Source: Anseranas semipalmata (taxonomy: Eukaryota; Chordata; Aves; Anseriformes; Anseranatidae). From it: a stretch of 64,000 nucleotides of DNA. The stretch is taken from the NCBI GenBank assembly GCA_013399115.1, contig VXAA01000861.1, positions 62,001-126,000 on the forward strand, given 5' to 3'. Below, in pieces: positions 49,591-62,309 of the stretch. The translations under genes were made by a program, and so were the position numbers. The notes beneath the pieces were generated by a model that was given only the letters and a program-made list of their open reading frames with translations, had not been told where the DNA came from and ran no database searches. The number at the start of each line of letters is the position of its first letter. Position 1 is the first letter of the stretch.

Positions 49591-49659
49591 AGCTCCTTCT
49601 CCCTGATCTCCCCATTGCTCTAATGCGCATTGAAGGATTAACACAAGAGAGAAGGAGCT
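49591..49659. repeat. 11-bp inverted repeat with 47-bp spacer
   Basis: AGCTCCTTCTC (49591-49601) and GAGAAGGAGCT (49649-49659) are perfect complements. A second palindrome, AATGCGCATT (49622-49631), lies in the loop. Confidence 0.8.
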
Positions 49660-49873
49660 AGTTCAGCGGGAACCTCTGAGAGAGGTGCAAAGGGGAAGAA
49701 ACAAGAGTCAGACCTGTCTCAGCAAGGGAAACAAGTAATGAGCATGGGGAGAGAGAAGGCAGGGAACCAGACTTGAGAGACTGAAACAGTGAGCCTCCTG
49801 GGACTGAGCAGCAAAGCTGTCTCCGTGCTGCCGTACCGACGGGCAGATCTGCTCTCTCTCATGAAGCTGTTGA

Positions 49874-49954
49874 GGCCTGATTCTCTACTCACATCAGCGA
49901 AAGTCAGCTGCACGGAGCCACTCCTGACACGTACACTGGTGCTGATGGAGAGTC
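49874..49954. repeat. Possible ancient amniote inverted-repeat element
   Basis: GCCTGATTCTCTACTCACAT, then GAGCCACTCCTGAC and TACACTGGTGCTGATGG, in this order, resemble a widespread amniote element whose ends are complementary and whose core reads like ...GGAGTNACTCC... I cannot name the family from memory. Confidence 0.35.
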
Positions 49955-51768
49955 CCATAGAGCTGTCTCCTAATTCTGGCACTATATAAAGCAGACAGGT
50001 ACTTCCCTACAGCAACTGCTTGCTGACTGAAGATTTGTCCTTTAACAAGAGTCCCTTCATTAGTAATGATGGTGGTATTGCCTTATTATGTTATAATTAA
50101 AGGAAGTGAGGAATGCAGGAAAATAAAAGATTAATTCAGGTTAGAGCCAAGAGGCCCATGTGCCAAGATGATGGGTAAGCACACATCTCTCCCTGAACGT
50201 CAGTACTGAAGGCTGATTAGTGAAGGGCTGTCATCCCAGGACCAGAGGGCATGCTGTGGATACTTAGCAAAATCCATGCCCTTGTAATGAGGAAACTACA
50301 GGAGAAGCTAATATAATGAAGAAGAGAAAGCCGCAGTATCAACTGCTTTCTGAAGATACAGTCTTAAGCCTGATGTCAGGTTTTCTTCTGTCTACCACTC
50401 CTTGTTGCTCCCTGAATGTGGTACTAAGGTCTCCTTACCTCATTGGGAAAATAGCTCTCTGTAGTGTACAGGCTTGCATGACTTCATCTCTTCTGTAAAT
50501 GCTTTGGACCCATTTTAGGTGAAAGCAGACTAGAGAATCAACAATATTAGTATCTGTAAAAATGCATCCTGCCTCTGCAGAAGAAAAGGAGCAGATCTGT
50601 AAGCTTATTAGTTTAAGAAGGGACATCATCTTTGCATGCTTTATATAGCAACAATTCCTGCCTCTTAGCAGCAGGTAGGCTTCAGTGCTGTGTACTCATG
50701 TGAGCAGTGTCCTACTAATGTGTGGCGTTACTTTAGCAGTGTGGTACTTGGTCATGTGTGGCTTTAGTTTATCTGAGTGCTGGTAAGAATGTGGGAGCAG
50801 GCACTGCAGAGAAACAGATGGTGCTGGCTGGAGTAACCAGTTCTCCTTAGGACCAGATAGCTCTCCTATTTATTTATTTACTGTCAGTTTAGGGTTTTCT
50901 TTCATTTTAAAGTGAGCTGCAAATTTAACTGAGCTTCGGTTTCAGAAATGTGTGCAAAGCTTCCACAAACAAAAAAGAAAAAAAAAAAGACAACAAACAT
51001 CTTAGCATTCTGTTTTCAGAGGTGCATGAAAAAGAAGACAACTCTGTCTTTGATCTGCATGTGCAGTTACAACAGTTGTTATGTATATCTAATACAGTCC
51101 CAAATAGGCTTCTAGGTGATCCACGTTATGTCACTAGTCACAAAAATGCCTAGTCACAAAATACTAAATGGAACCTATTTTTACAATTCTCATTTTCTAG
51201 GTTGTCACCTCTTTAAAAACAAAACCAGGAAATATTAAAACCAGTCAGTGCTGTTCTTCCTCCTGGGCAAAGAGCATGGGCCAGAGGTGGCTTACATTAG
51301 GGGATTTAACACCATTAGTCCTCTTGGGGGGCATTTTTTTTTGACTGAACCAGCAATTTTCAGTGGACTTCAGTAAAAATCCAGGCCCTAAATTTTCCTT
51401 GAGTTAGACTTTGAGAGACCCTCTGCTCCTTGTGATTTTCCTTCTTTCCCTCTTCCAGCTACATGGCTGTTTTCTCCTTCCGGAAGAGCCAGCCTCATTT
51501 CTGCACTTTTCTACCACAAAAGAAATCTTCTGAGGTAGGAAATTTGGTGTTCACCTGTTCCCTGCTGGGCTCTGCCCTCTTGCCTGAGTCCCTCCCTTAG
51601 AAAAAGGCTGGACAGTCCAATGGCCCTTGTCACCTAAAAAGACAAGCCACCTATTACAGGCGGTTACTAGAAAAGGGAATGGCAGAACTTATTGAGATGG
51701 TGATTTACGGAGGTGTGCTTTTTGAACCGTTGTTCAGCCTGAATGCTCTTGATTGTTCATACACAATA

Positions 51769-51875
51769 GGGCTGATTTTCAAGAGGGGATGAGTCCTCAT
51801 AGCTTCACTGGAAGCCAGCGGGAGCTGCAGGAGCTCCAGGAGCTCCATCTGTGTAAAGCTGAGGCCCAGGCGGTG
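51769..51875. repeat. Possible ancient amniote dispersed repeat
   Basis: GGGCTGATTTTCAAGAGG, TCACTGGAAGCCAGCGGGAG and CTGCAGGAGCTCCAGGAGCT resemble an old repeat common in reptile and bird genomes with a core like CATTGAAGTCAATGGGAGCT. Identified by pattern memory only. Confidence 0.35.
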
Positions 51876-52424
51876 CTGAGCAATGCTGCGTTGCAGATTG
51901 AGCCTACAGATCGAACACAATAAGGGTTTAGCCAAACTTTCATTGCCAACTCAAATCACAATGCGTTTGGAGTTCAAACAAATCTGGATTTTTTTATTTA
52001 GTTTGCTGTAAGTTTTTCTTTCTTTTTCAGATCCGCCTGCTTCAGAGTTCACAAAGGGATTAGAAGCCTGAACTGGTGGAAATCTCGCAGGATAACCTGC
52101 TCTTAAAATCTCCTGTTCTGAATGAATGAATATCTGACCTCTTGGGCTCTTACTATCTTCTGTTGAATATTTCTGCAGCAGGCATTTTCTAGCTAAGTAA
52201 AAAAGACTGCTAACAGAGGCTTGGCGTTTATATCTGAGCTGAAGTCACTGAGAAGTATCATGACAGCTTGAACCATGCTTCATGGGCTTAACTCAAGGTC
52301 TTCACTGGCGTTTGGGTTCGCCACAGCATGGCCAGGAACATGTCCTGACAGGGTGTCTGTTAGGCTGTGGAATATCGCTTTCACTTGTATTTCTGTGCGT
52401 GTATGACCTAACCGTAAGTCAAGG

Positions 52425-52495
52425 AAACTGTGCTAGGTGCTGTATAAAATAATACAGAAATAGTTTCTGCCCTGAGTTGCTAATAGGCTTCATGT
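52425..52495. repeat. Possible ancient LINE/SINE relic
   Basis: GTGCTAGGTGCTGTATAAAA followed by ATACAGAAATAGTTTCTGCC resembles the old amniote module GGTGCTGTACAAA...GTCCCTGCCC...AGCTTACAATC. Family not assigned. Confidence 0.35.
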
Positions 52496-52681
52496 AAGGC
52501 ATTCTGGCTGAGGGGAGCACAAGGGAAGAGTGGGACTGCTGATCAGCGGTGAGTTCAGCTTGCTTGGAGTTACAGTGGGCTATTTATTGTGAGTCAGCAT
52601 GGCAGAGCATGCCTTTAAGTAGGAGCTAGCTTTGTGAGTATTTAGTTACAAGGCCTCCTCTCAAACAGGAAAATGGAAAGA

Positions 52682-52722
52682 GCAAACAAAGAAACAAAAC
52701 AAACAAACAACAAAAAAAAACC
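52682..52722. repeat. (CAAA)n-like low-complexity tract
   Basis: Irregular CAAA/CAAAA units ending in a nine-A run. Confidence 0.8.
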
Positions 52723-55700
52723 ATAGGCGTTTCACCGAAGTTTTAACAAGCTGGAAGTTTGGACTGGCAGGGAATTGGAAATGAGCATTTTCATAGCAAT
52801 TGAGACACAGTAGAAAAGGTGAAGACTAGTCATGAAAGTTTTGGAGACTGGTTGAGGAAAAGGCTGTGAAGATGCAGAAAATGAAGAAAAGAACCTTCTT
52901 CCTGATAGGAAAGTCAATAAGGAATCAGCAGGGAAGACTGAAAGAGAGGGGTAAGCAGACAGAATAGGGTTATATTTATCAAGGTGGTAACCATAACAAT
53001 ATGTTGAAAGTCTGGCAGTGTTTCTCTTAAGAACACTTGAAACACTGAAAATAAAGACAAGCAAATTATTAGATAATTTCATGCAGGAACCCATCCTTCA
53101 TTGTTACATTGAGAAAAGAAGATGAGAGAAGGTAGATGCCTTTTTACATCTCTTTCCTTTTTATATCTCTATAGGAGCAAGGCGGTGTAGAGAATGGAGC
53201 TTTGGGATTCAATAGCCATAAATTCCAGACTTCATTCAGTCCCAGAGAAAGGAAGACATACACAGAAAATATGCAAAATAGCAAAGAGGCAATCCTTTGA
53301 AAAATGCCACGTCACCTAAGAGTTTTCAGAAGAGAGTTAAGGCGCTTGATGACTCACCTAGAACAGGTCAGCCCCAGTACTTAGACTGTAGATGCTCTTA
53401 CTGGGGATTAAATTAAGCAGTGATTTAGATGTCTATTGCAAGACTCGTTCTTCAGTTTCTTTGTTTAAGTAAGTCTTCATAGTGCTTTATGGTTACTGCT
53501 TGTTTCTTTCTTGAAATTACTTTGTCTCTTGTGATTGTCTCTCTTGACACTTTCTTACATTCTGCAGACACAGTTGCGATCTGCTTGGCAGTTCTGCAAT
53601 TTCTCTGACCCTTGAGAGAAACCTTATATGCCATCAGTCACTTATCTCTGCTTCGAATTCGCTGGCAGACTGTGTGCCACTCGTACATCCACTGGGGAAT
53701 TGGCTTTATCTTCACTGGCTTGTGGTGTGGGGACCACCACCTCTCACAATCCCTCTTTTTAATCCTTTTTTTCATGATTGCAGTGGAACAATTCATCACA
53801 CCATAGCATTGGGGTAGCCTGCAATAACTGGTGTGGATGTCTCAGATGAAACTGAGACCATGAAACTGTGCCTTGAGGAGAAAGGGAAGACGCTGGAGAT
53901 AATGACCGTGATCATGGGCTGCAGAACCCCTTACCTCTAGGCTGTTTGTCCGGATTTCTCCCAGAATAATGTGTGAGCAAACGCTGTGAAACTGAATGGT
54001 GTTTGTTGTTTCAAATTACAGCTCTGCCCCACGGACTGTAACAAAAGCAGAACTCAACAGAATATAAAACCATGTGAGGAAAAGGGGTCAAATCTGTTTC
54101 TGCTGCCATTCTCTCTATTTCCCTCCGATGAGGGATGAATTTGGCTCCAGTGGTCTAAAATGTCTTGGCAACACCCGGGTGAACCCTTGGCTGTGCAGAA
54201 CTCAAAGATGTGTGAAGAACACGTGGCAGATCAGAGAGAGAGCAGCTGGGAAGCGCGCTGAACCGCAAGCAATGGCATGCACAGTAAAACCGATCACTTG
54301 GAATTTAGGCAAGGGGAAATGTTTGGAGATAAACAGCAAACCAAACTGTTGCCCTCACAGAACCCAAATCGTTCTAGACATTTAGAAAAGTTCAGCTCAA
54401 TTAGTATTTTTACTATTTTACCTTTCTGCTCAATGGCCATTCAAATAAGAACCTCTCTGAATAATTTCTGAGTACAAATGGAAGCAAAGTGGCCGGAGCT
54501 GTCCTCCCATGCCCAGGGAATAGCAGAAAATGCCGGAGAAACAGGGTACCCTCCCACCCCTGTTCATTACCAAGAGGTTCAGATCATTTAAAGAGGCATT
54601 GGTATTTCTGGATACTTAATCAAAGCCAAACCTCAAGGTGAACCTCTGAACCTCTTTCAGTTTGACCATTACTTCTTATAAGTGATGTTTTAATTTTCAT
54701 CTAATGCCAAGAAAAGTCTTTCATTCTCCCCAGCTGGCATCAGAGATAAGAGACTAAATCCCCCAGGCATTAAGACATCGAACAGTTCTGTCGTGTGTTA
54801 CTTTAGTCTCCTGCTCAAAGTCTTTCTCCCTGACTGATCTCAGATATAATGCAAAATAATCAGTGAGCAAAAGAAGGGAAGCAATTTAAAGCGCGGCTGT
54901 GAAGTTCAATGGGTCTTCTGGGCTGCTGCTCTTCATTTCTCCAGCCGTCTGAGAGTTGTCTGTCCTGAGGGGTTAACTCAGGCTGTGTTAGGCCAGATCT
55001 ACAATGGCTTATATATTACATTAGGGAATCCTTTTAGGATGCATTAGGGGTTGGTTGTGGGTTACAAAAACTAAACTTTAGCCAGTTGCTGGTCCTTTTG
55101 CCCCAGCTGAACTAATTATCACCAGGATAAGGTCATTCACGCTGTAGTTTTGTTGGCATAATAGTTGCAGTCCCATGGTGCACCTTAGGTAGTATGGCCA
55201 TGTCAGCGAAGGTGTATAGCGGAGGCCTGACCTTGCCAGTTGTCAGGCCACTGCCACACACATCTCCCCAGTGCAGAGCTCCCCAAGGCAGAGCTTACCT
55301 GGACCTGAGCTCGCTTTTGCTTGAGCTGCGGACATCCTTGGCTATCCCTTCACTGCCTTCTACCATTAACTTCCAGCAGAACCTCAAGGTGAACGGGACT
55401 GCCACAAGCAGAGGCTTGCGGTTCCTATGGACAGACAGCAACAACATGGCAGAAGTCTGAAAAGATATGCCTCTTTTCTCTCAGAGAAGATGATTCCGAA
55501 CTTATTTCTAAGCAATAAAATCTTCTTTGTGTTCTCCTCCACCAGAGGGTGCCAGTGATTGATAAACCACCGGCCTTGGCAGCCGCTTGCAAAATGGCAG
55601 AGACCCCTCTGTTCCCAGGGTATTGAGTGGAAGGGTGATAAAATTTGCTTTTGTTCTTCTCTCTCTCACTGGAAGGAGAGAGGCTGCATGTTGGCGGAGT

Positions 55701-58100
55701 TCAGTAGAGCTGACCACAGAGCTGCAGCGCAGGCATGGAGATACTCGAGAGAAACAGGCAGGTCCAGCCCCATTTTCTGTTCCAGCAATCAGCTGCACCC
55801 ATGCTGTGAGATGGTGAGAAGAGGTCACCTGAGCGTTTTCGGAATGCACAGCTTGCTTGTAGCCATTGGTCAAGCTAAAGTATCTCTTTGTATTCCTCAC
55901 CAACCTTAACATCAAAACTCTTCTAAAGGCCTTTTTCAATATCCCCTATTCAAACCAAGGGACAATTTAAGGAGCCAGTTCCTCACCTGAAATAAAAGTT
56001 TTCATCTTGGTTGATCACCAGCTGAAAGTTTGGTTTAAAATGACAGAGTCTGACAGAGAAGATAAAAATAGCCCATTTTTTTCTATTTGTCGTATGTATT
56101 CACCTCTCCCATCAGCAGCAGAAGCAAATTTTACTACCTTTTTTCCTGTTAGTCGTCTAGAAGGAACAAAGCTGGAGCCTGTTTTGTTTTGCATGATATC
56201 AACATATGTATTACATGACTTTCAAATGCAAAACCAGCAGTGCAATCTCCTTGTTTTCAGATCAGGCCATCAATTTTATCCCTAGAGTCCCACTAAAACT
56301 AACAGGGTTCCACATTTGAAATACAGGGCACTATTTGGTCTGCATGTCTTCATTACTTATTAGTGTCTGAGCTAATGTACAGAAAGAGCCATGCAGGGTA
56401 GGGTGAGTCCATCCCTTGTTACCTAGGCAGGTGTGATGTGCACTTACTGACACTTAATGAATGTAGAACTCTAGGATGAGATTTTATTTATCTGTTTATT
56501 TTACAAAGTCACTTTTCAGAGTGTAGTTCCACTTTAGTATTGTAAGAAATTCATGAGATCTGCTGTAAAGTTAGTCAGAAATAACCTGCTGCATAGACAA
56601 GCTGGTGGGATGTGGAACAGAGACAAGTGGAATTGTAAGACTGAAGAACCAGTCTTCAGCTGCTCAAGTGAGGCATATGTTATATATGAAATAATTTGTT
56701 AGTCTAGCTGGATGATATTTCCCCAGATGCAGAAGTGTCACCAAATGGAAGGATTTGTTGTGACTGGCACCCTCCCCAGCAGAGGATATTGCCAGTAAGG
56801 GCTGATGACATGTTAGGTCAGGACTGCACTGCGCTGTCGAGCCTTCAGACTGAAATAGGGCTGTTGCAAGTCAGGACTGAGTTTGCAGAATGGTGTGGGG
56901 ACAGTTTGTCTTCTGCCTCTGACACAGAGCATGTCCTGAACACATTACTAAAAAACGTTGATGTCATTTCTGACACAAACAGCTGGTGTATAAATCTTCA
57001 ATTCTGCCAATTTTTTGTTCGATTTAGGTGGTTAAACTGATCTCAAGGCTCTTAGTTTCACTAATTGAAACATACAACTGATAATTTGTCTCACAATGCA
57101 AACTCAGAGTGGACCTCAGTAATTTGCTTTTATTCTCTTCATATGATCCTGAAGTCAGAGGAGCCAGAAGCAGAAAAGCATCCATCCATTTCAGAGATGA
57201 TATAGTGGCTCCTATTCTAGATGTGTCCCTGGCATTTCTCTGGGGGCTGGCCCCCCTTGCAGGTAACTGAAATAGCTCCAGCTTTGTGTGGTAGCTTGAA
57301 CCAACACCAGCAACTGCTGGGGATGTGGCTAGCTCAGCATCAGGAAGCTGATCCTCTGTGCACATCCCTCCTTGGTCATAGCAAAGGAAAGAGAGTGTTC
57401 AAGAAATGAAAATTGTAATAAAATCCAACTAACTACAAACAAAAGAGATCTGGTGGAACATCTTTCCAGCACACAACAGTTTCCTGCAGCATGTTGCCTA
57501 CTGCTCTCCTAGTAACCCTAAGTGTGACAGATGAAGTTTGTTATGCACAGTGACTGAGAAAAATTGCTGGTTGTCAGAACATCAGCAGCCAATACAACAG
57601 CTATGTTTATTTACTTCCAAATTGCAGTATAATCTTAGTTATTGGTAACCCTAGTGCTGTCCAACCTGATACCCTCTGTGAAGGCGTAGCTAATGGCCTT
57701 ATAGAATGGATGGCAGCTCAGCATACTGATCATGCATATTAAACTGTTGCTGTAACACCTGGATGTATTGCTGTACTATTTTTTTAAGAATTGATGTTCT
57801 TCTTCTCGGTCTTAAAATAGCTCTTGTTTGAGGTCTTCTAGTCAAAAGTAATCAACAGAAAAAATCCACAAACATGCACATTAGAAAATGAAGATACAAT
57901 TGGAGAGTGCAAGGAGGGTAAGAAATTATTTACACTAATGGAAATAATAGAATCAATAAAGGGAATATCACCTTTAGGATTCGGAGGTTCAACAGCAAGG
58001 CTAATCTTATGGAAGCTTTCCCTACTTTTGCATCATTCTCCAGCCTTTCCAACACTGGTAATTATTAGACTTAACCTCGATTGAAGTTAGTCTTCTTTTG

Positions 58101-58146
58101 AGTAGGAGGTTCAACTAGGTGACCTCCAGAGGTCCCTTCCAGCCTT
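58101..58146 (+). mobile_element. Short CR1 3' fragment (plus orientation)
   Basis: GAGGTTCAACTAGGTGACC followed by CCAGAGGTCCCTTCCAGCC matches the CR1 3' region in sense orientation. The terminal octamer repeats are missing and a T-run (58147-58160) follows. Confidence 0.75.
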
Positions 58147-60442
58147 GTTTTTTTTTTTTTTCCTATTCCATTTTGGAAGCAGAATAACTGATGAAACTGA
58201 ATGCCTTACACACTCAGTAACTTAACAGGAAATGCAGAACAGAATTCAGCAGATCAGACGCTGACACTTGGTTCTCAGCCCCGTAGATGATGTTTGATTG
58301 TCTTTATCAGGCAGCCTTCCCTGCGGAAACAAAAGGAGCTACAGCTAGGTTTAAACTTAACATAAGCTGTTTAAATACAAGCACAAAATAGTTTCCACTC
58401 ATCTTTCAATGTAATTCTGGTGAAAATACTCACATTTATCTATATAAAGCTGGGAAGGTCTGCTACTCAGGTCTTAGGTCCCTTTAAAAATCCTCAACTT
58501 TAAAGAAAATGTTACTGTTTCTTTCCAAGTAGAAAAAGCATCAGACTTCCAACCTTCACACAGTATTATTAAACAACCTGGAGCTATGTAAAACAGTATT
58601 CTAGCAAGAGTTAGACAAGAAGAGAAATAGCCCTTTGTGTGCTCCATTTGTGACCAAGAAGAAGAAACACAAATTTAGGTGCTCATCCTTTTTGCATGGA
58701 TGTGAGTGGCTGCCATCTGAAGAAAGAAGTCTGCCTGCATATTGTTAAGCAATATACCTCAACTATGGCAGAACTGGAGATACATTGTTGACTAACAGGA
58801 TTAAACAGGATAAACTAAGGTAACTGGTTACTTTGGTTGCTAAATTCTTTTATTTCTTTAAGAGGATATAAGTAACTCAGAAATCTGCCTAGAAGAAAAG
58901 CAATGCAGCTCACTACATACACTTTTTTAGAATAAAGAAAACCTTAAAAAAGAAGGGAGAAAGGACTTCAGAATTCCCGAGATGTATAATTTCATCAGGA
59001 GAAATGGTAATAAAATTCTAAGTGACATAGACAGTTTCATTCAGGGACTCTCAATGAAAGGAGTGACATCTGAAATATATAGACCATTTATTTTTTTTAT
59101 GATTATACTAGGCCAGCATTTATATAGGCAAAAGAACAACTTCAGGCTTCCATTTGGAAAAGAAAGAATAAGATGGAATAAGATCTCAGCTATGCAAATA
59201 TCTGCAGTTTACTGAGAACTCAGTATAAATTGTTTTACAGATTTAGTTATTCCCATGCTGGGATGTTTCCATCAGATTGCACAAGCACTGCTGGAGAAAT
59301 TGTGGGAAGGAAGATCATTTAGAATCTCCTTTGCAATCTTGTACACAAATAGCCTGGGCAGCCTAAAACTTTTGTTCAGTCAAGTATTTTGTTTAATGTT
59401 AAAAATTACAGAGTGATATGTAGCAAATGATAAATGTTATCAAAGCATTTCTCACTGGAGTGAATTTCTTGCCACAATGAGAAACATTAAGTTCTCACTG
59501 TGAGGGGATTTCTTAGGAACAGGTAGTACCAAAATAGCTCCCAAAAGGGGTAGATTCTGTATAGCATCCTATATGTACTGAGTATTGAAATATTTATGGG
59601 GGAGATAATTATTTGTTTTAGGAATAAAGGGTAGAAAGATGAGAAATCCACAGCCAATGTACAAACTGGTTGGTTCTCTGTCTTGTACACGTATGATCTT
59701 GTGAAAGGGGGGTTGATGAAGAAAGAAAAAAGGAAGTCAATGTCACATGATTTTGAACATACTAGTTATGAGTATTTAAAATTAATGATTTTTTTTTTCA
59801 CTCAGTACAGTACAGTTTTGTTTCTGAAATTCCTTCCCTCTGATCCTCCCAAGCTTCATTCACTAAAGGTGTGTGCGACACAGTGTATCCTGGAGTGTTC
59901 TAGTAAGAAATTATCAATGGATTGACTTAGGGGAAGCTCTTTGCTGTGGAAATGTTAAGTGAAACAAGCGTTATGGACTAGCTTTATTATTCAGATCCTG
60001 AAATCTGAACAAAATAAAAAACAGCTATTAAGCCCTGTGAAGAGAAACTTTATTGGATTTTTCCCCAGTGTGGCTATGTTCTTCAGTTAAAATCTTCATC
60101 CATAGGCTTAAAGGTCATTTTTTTCCACTTTGCTGTATCTTTTTGTTTTTCATTTAAACCTTGGTCCAGGAAAATTAAGTGTGTGTCGAAGACCTAGGCT
60201 TGCTCTGCTGATGAAGTTGAATTGCTGTGGTCTTTACAGGATCTAGCTCAGGTTCAGCAAAGGAGAGAAAAAAGAAGAGGTAAGATTTCTGCTGAAAACC
60301 AACTGTAAAGAATTTGCTTTGCAGTGTTGGGTCAGATATGTACTGCTGGGCTGTCAAGGCTAATTAACTTCTGAACCAGCCATAATTTGTTTATATAGAC
60401 TACATTATAGCCTCCACCTTCTTCTAGACGGCATATCATTAT

Positions 60443-60483
60443 GGTGTCATTAGCATGACAAAGGTGTCATTAGCATGACAAAG
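60443..60483 (-). promoter_or_regulatory. Tandem duplicated SOX-OCT composite sites
   Basis: A 20-bp unit is perfectly duplicated (60443-60462 and 60463-60482). On the minus strand each copy reads CTTTGTCATGCTAAT (60463-60449 and 60483-60469). This fits the SOX2-OCT4 composite consensus CWTTGTNATGCWAAT at every position. The match is direct; any binding or enhancer role is inference. Confidence 0.5.
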
Positions 60484-61179
60484 TAGTAGTTGCACAAATT
60501 ATATAAAGTCTAAAGAAGAATTCTACCTTCAAGTATCAAGGCTAAATTTTCAATTATGTATCTTGCTAAAATAAAGAAAGTAAGGACTTATTTTTATAAC
60601 TCTTTTTCCATGTTCTTTTCTTTTTGCCTAGGCAGATATCTAACACATTCATCCCACGCTAATGTAGTGATCACTGATTGAGCATGTGCCTAACTCCTCC
60701 CATGTTTTTGCCATAGGAAGTTACCAGCACTCCTGCACGCTCAAAAAAGATTAGCTCAGTAAGGGAATAGTAAATAGGGGAATATATATGCCGAAGTTCC
60801 CTAAGTAGAACCATCTGGGTGTCTACTGTATTTCCATTCTGAATTTTCATCAGGGCTATTTGTTATTAAAGAGGAAGTGTGGGAAAAGTGAGAAATGGGG
60901 ATTGTTAGTAAATGTTTATTTTCTGAGAATATAAGTATAAACCAGTTCATACGAACTGGAATAGCATTATCCAGGGGCAACAAGGTTCTGCTTGTGGGTG
61001 GGTGATGCAATGGGCTTTTCAAACTGATTTGTCATCTTGAGTTGAGGATGATAGCACCAGACCAAAGGTGGATGAGTAAACGTGATAGGTTCACAAATAA
61101 CAGTGGAGACCTGATAAATGCTTTTTGTTCTACAGTTTCCAGTGACGCTACAGGTGTAAACCTGCTGTCTGCTGTTTTC

Positions 61180-61312
61180 TTCACTGCACTTTTTTTTTTT
61201 TTTTTTTTTTCCAAAACCATTAAAAAAGCCCGCGCTTTTTTTCCCTGCCCTTTTTTTTTTTTTTTTTTGTCCAAGACCATGAAAAAGGCCTGTGCTTCTT
61301 TACACTATGCAC
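61180..61312. repeat. 60-bp minisatellite with long T-tracts (two units plus part)
   Basis: CCAAAACCATTAAAAAAGCC at 61211 recurs as CCAAGACCATGAAAAAGGCC at 61271, exactly 60 bp apart. Each is preceded by a T-run (21 T at 61190-61210; 18 T at 61251-61268). TCACTGCAC, TCCCTGCCC and ACTATGCAC mark the three unit boundaries. Confidence 0.85.
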
Positions 61313-61844
61313 TTTATTTCTACTTGCTAAAAGCACAAAATGTTTCTGGACAAATTGCCCTCTGTCAAGTTTGCTTTTAGGGTGTCCTTGAAATACTTTG
61401 GTAGAAAACCACATATTATTTTTTCTTTCACTCTAGAGAAACATTCATGCTTCGTCTACCTACATATCAGCTTTAATAGATACTCAGTCAGTGCTAGGCA
61501 GGACTTCACCATTGGACAGTATTGTCCAGTAGGCTGATCAAGAGATGAATAGGGTACATCATTCTTTACCGCTGCTTTAATTCCATTGCTCTTCGGCTAA
61601 AGCAATCTTGCAACACCCAAGTTAAAGAGATGACTGAAGAGACTCAATTCCCTGCTGCAGCCCCAAAATTAAGATTGCTTTCTTTAAGAAGGACAACAAC
61701 AGGTCAATGCTGGACACAGCGCACCTGCCCGAATACACAGCAGTGTGCTTGGCCTTAAGAGTGTGGGGTGCACAAAAGTAAAATTGGCCAATCCATTCGC
61801 AAGGGGCTGGGACTACTGGAACAAGACTGGCCAGGTCACATGAA

Positions 61845-61871
61845 ACCAGTTACCATCTGATGGTAACTGGT
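61845..61871. repeat. 27-bp perfect inverted repeat
   Basis: Arm ACCAGTTACCATC (61845-61857), a single central T, then GATGGTAACTGGT (61859-61871). The arms are perfect 13-bp complements. Confidence 0.9.
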
Positions 61872-62309
61872 ATGGATGGATGTGAAGATTCCTCCAGTGC
61901 TGTGCTACTCTATATGGGCTGGTACTGGTGCTTGTAAAGTCTCAGGTAGAGCTGGGCAAAGGACAGCAGGGAGTGAAGAGAGGACTGGAGCCCAGTCCTG
62001 GGGAAACTGCTGTTTTTAAGAATATGTTTTTTCCTTCCCTACCCTTTAATTCTTCTCCAGAGTTTTTTCCAGCTTTTTTCTGGAGGCAGTTTTGACTCTT
62101 TCAGCAGTGAACAGAGATGGCACAAAAGTTCTGGGCTGATCTTCCCTGGAAATGTAGCCTAACAAAGCACATTGCAACTTAGAATCAGTGCACATTGGAA
62201 TAGGCAAACATAGCTCATGAACAACTAACTTCAGAAAGGTAAAGAATCCCCCAGTGGAAGAGTGTATGAGTTGACTGTTGTCAGAGACACAAAGAAAAAT
62301 GTGTATATT

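Noticed and set aside
49719..49989. Possible exon with an Arg/Ser-rich peptide
   Set aside because: Overlaps the ancient repeat-like element and is open on both strands; no in-phase splice partners found.
55508..55939. Open frames on both strands (143 and 116 codons)
   Set aside because: Mutual shadows without domains; no splice signals that chain in phase.
61042..61414. Open frames encoding poly-Phe or poly-Lys through the T-tract minisatellite
   Set aside because: Created by the T-runs on one strand and A-runs on the other; no gene structure.
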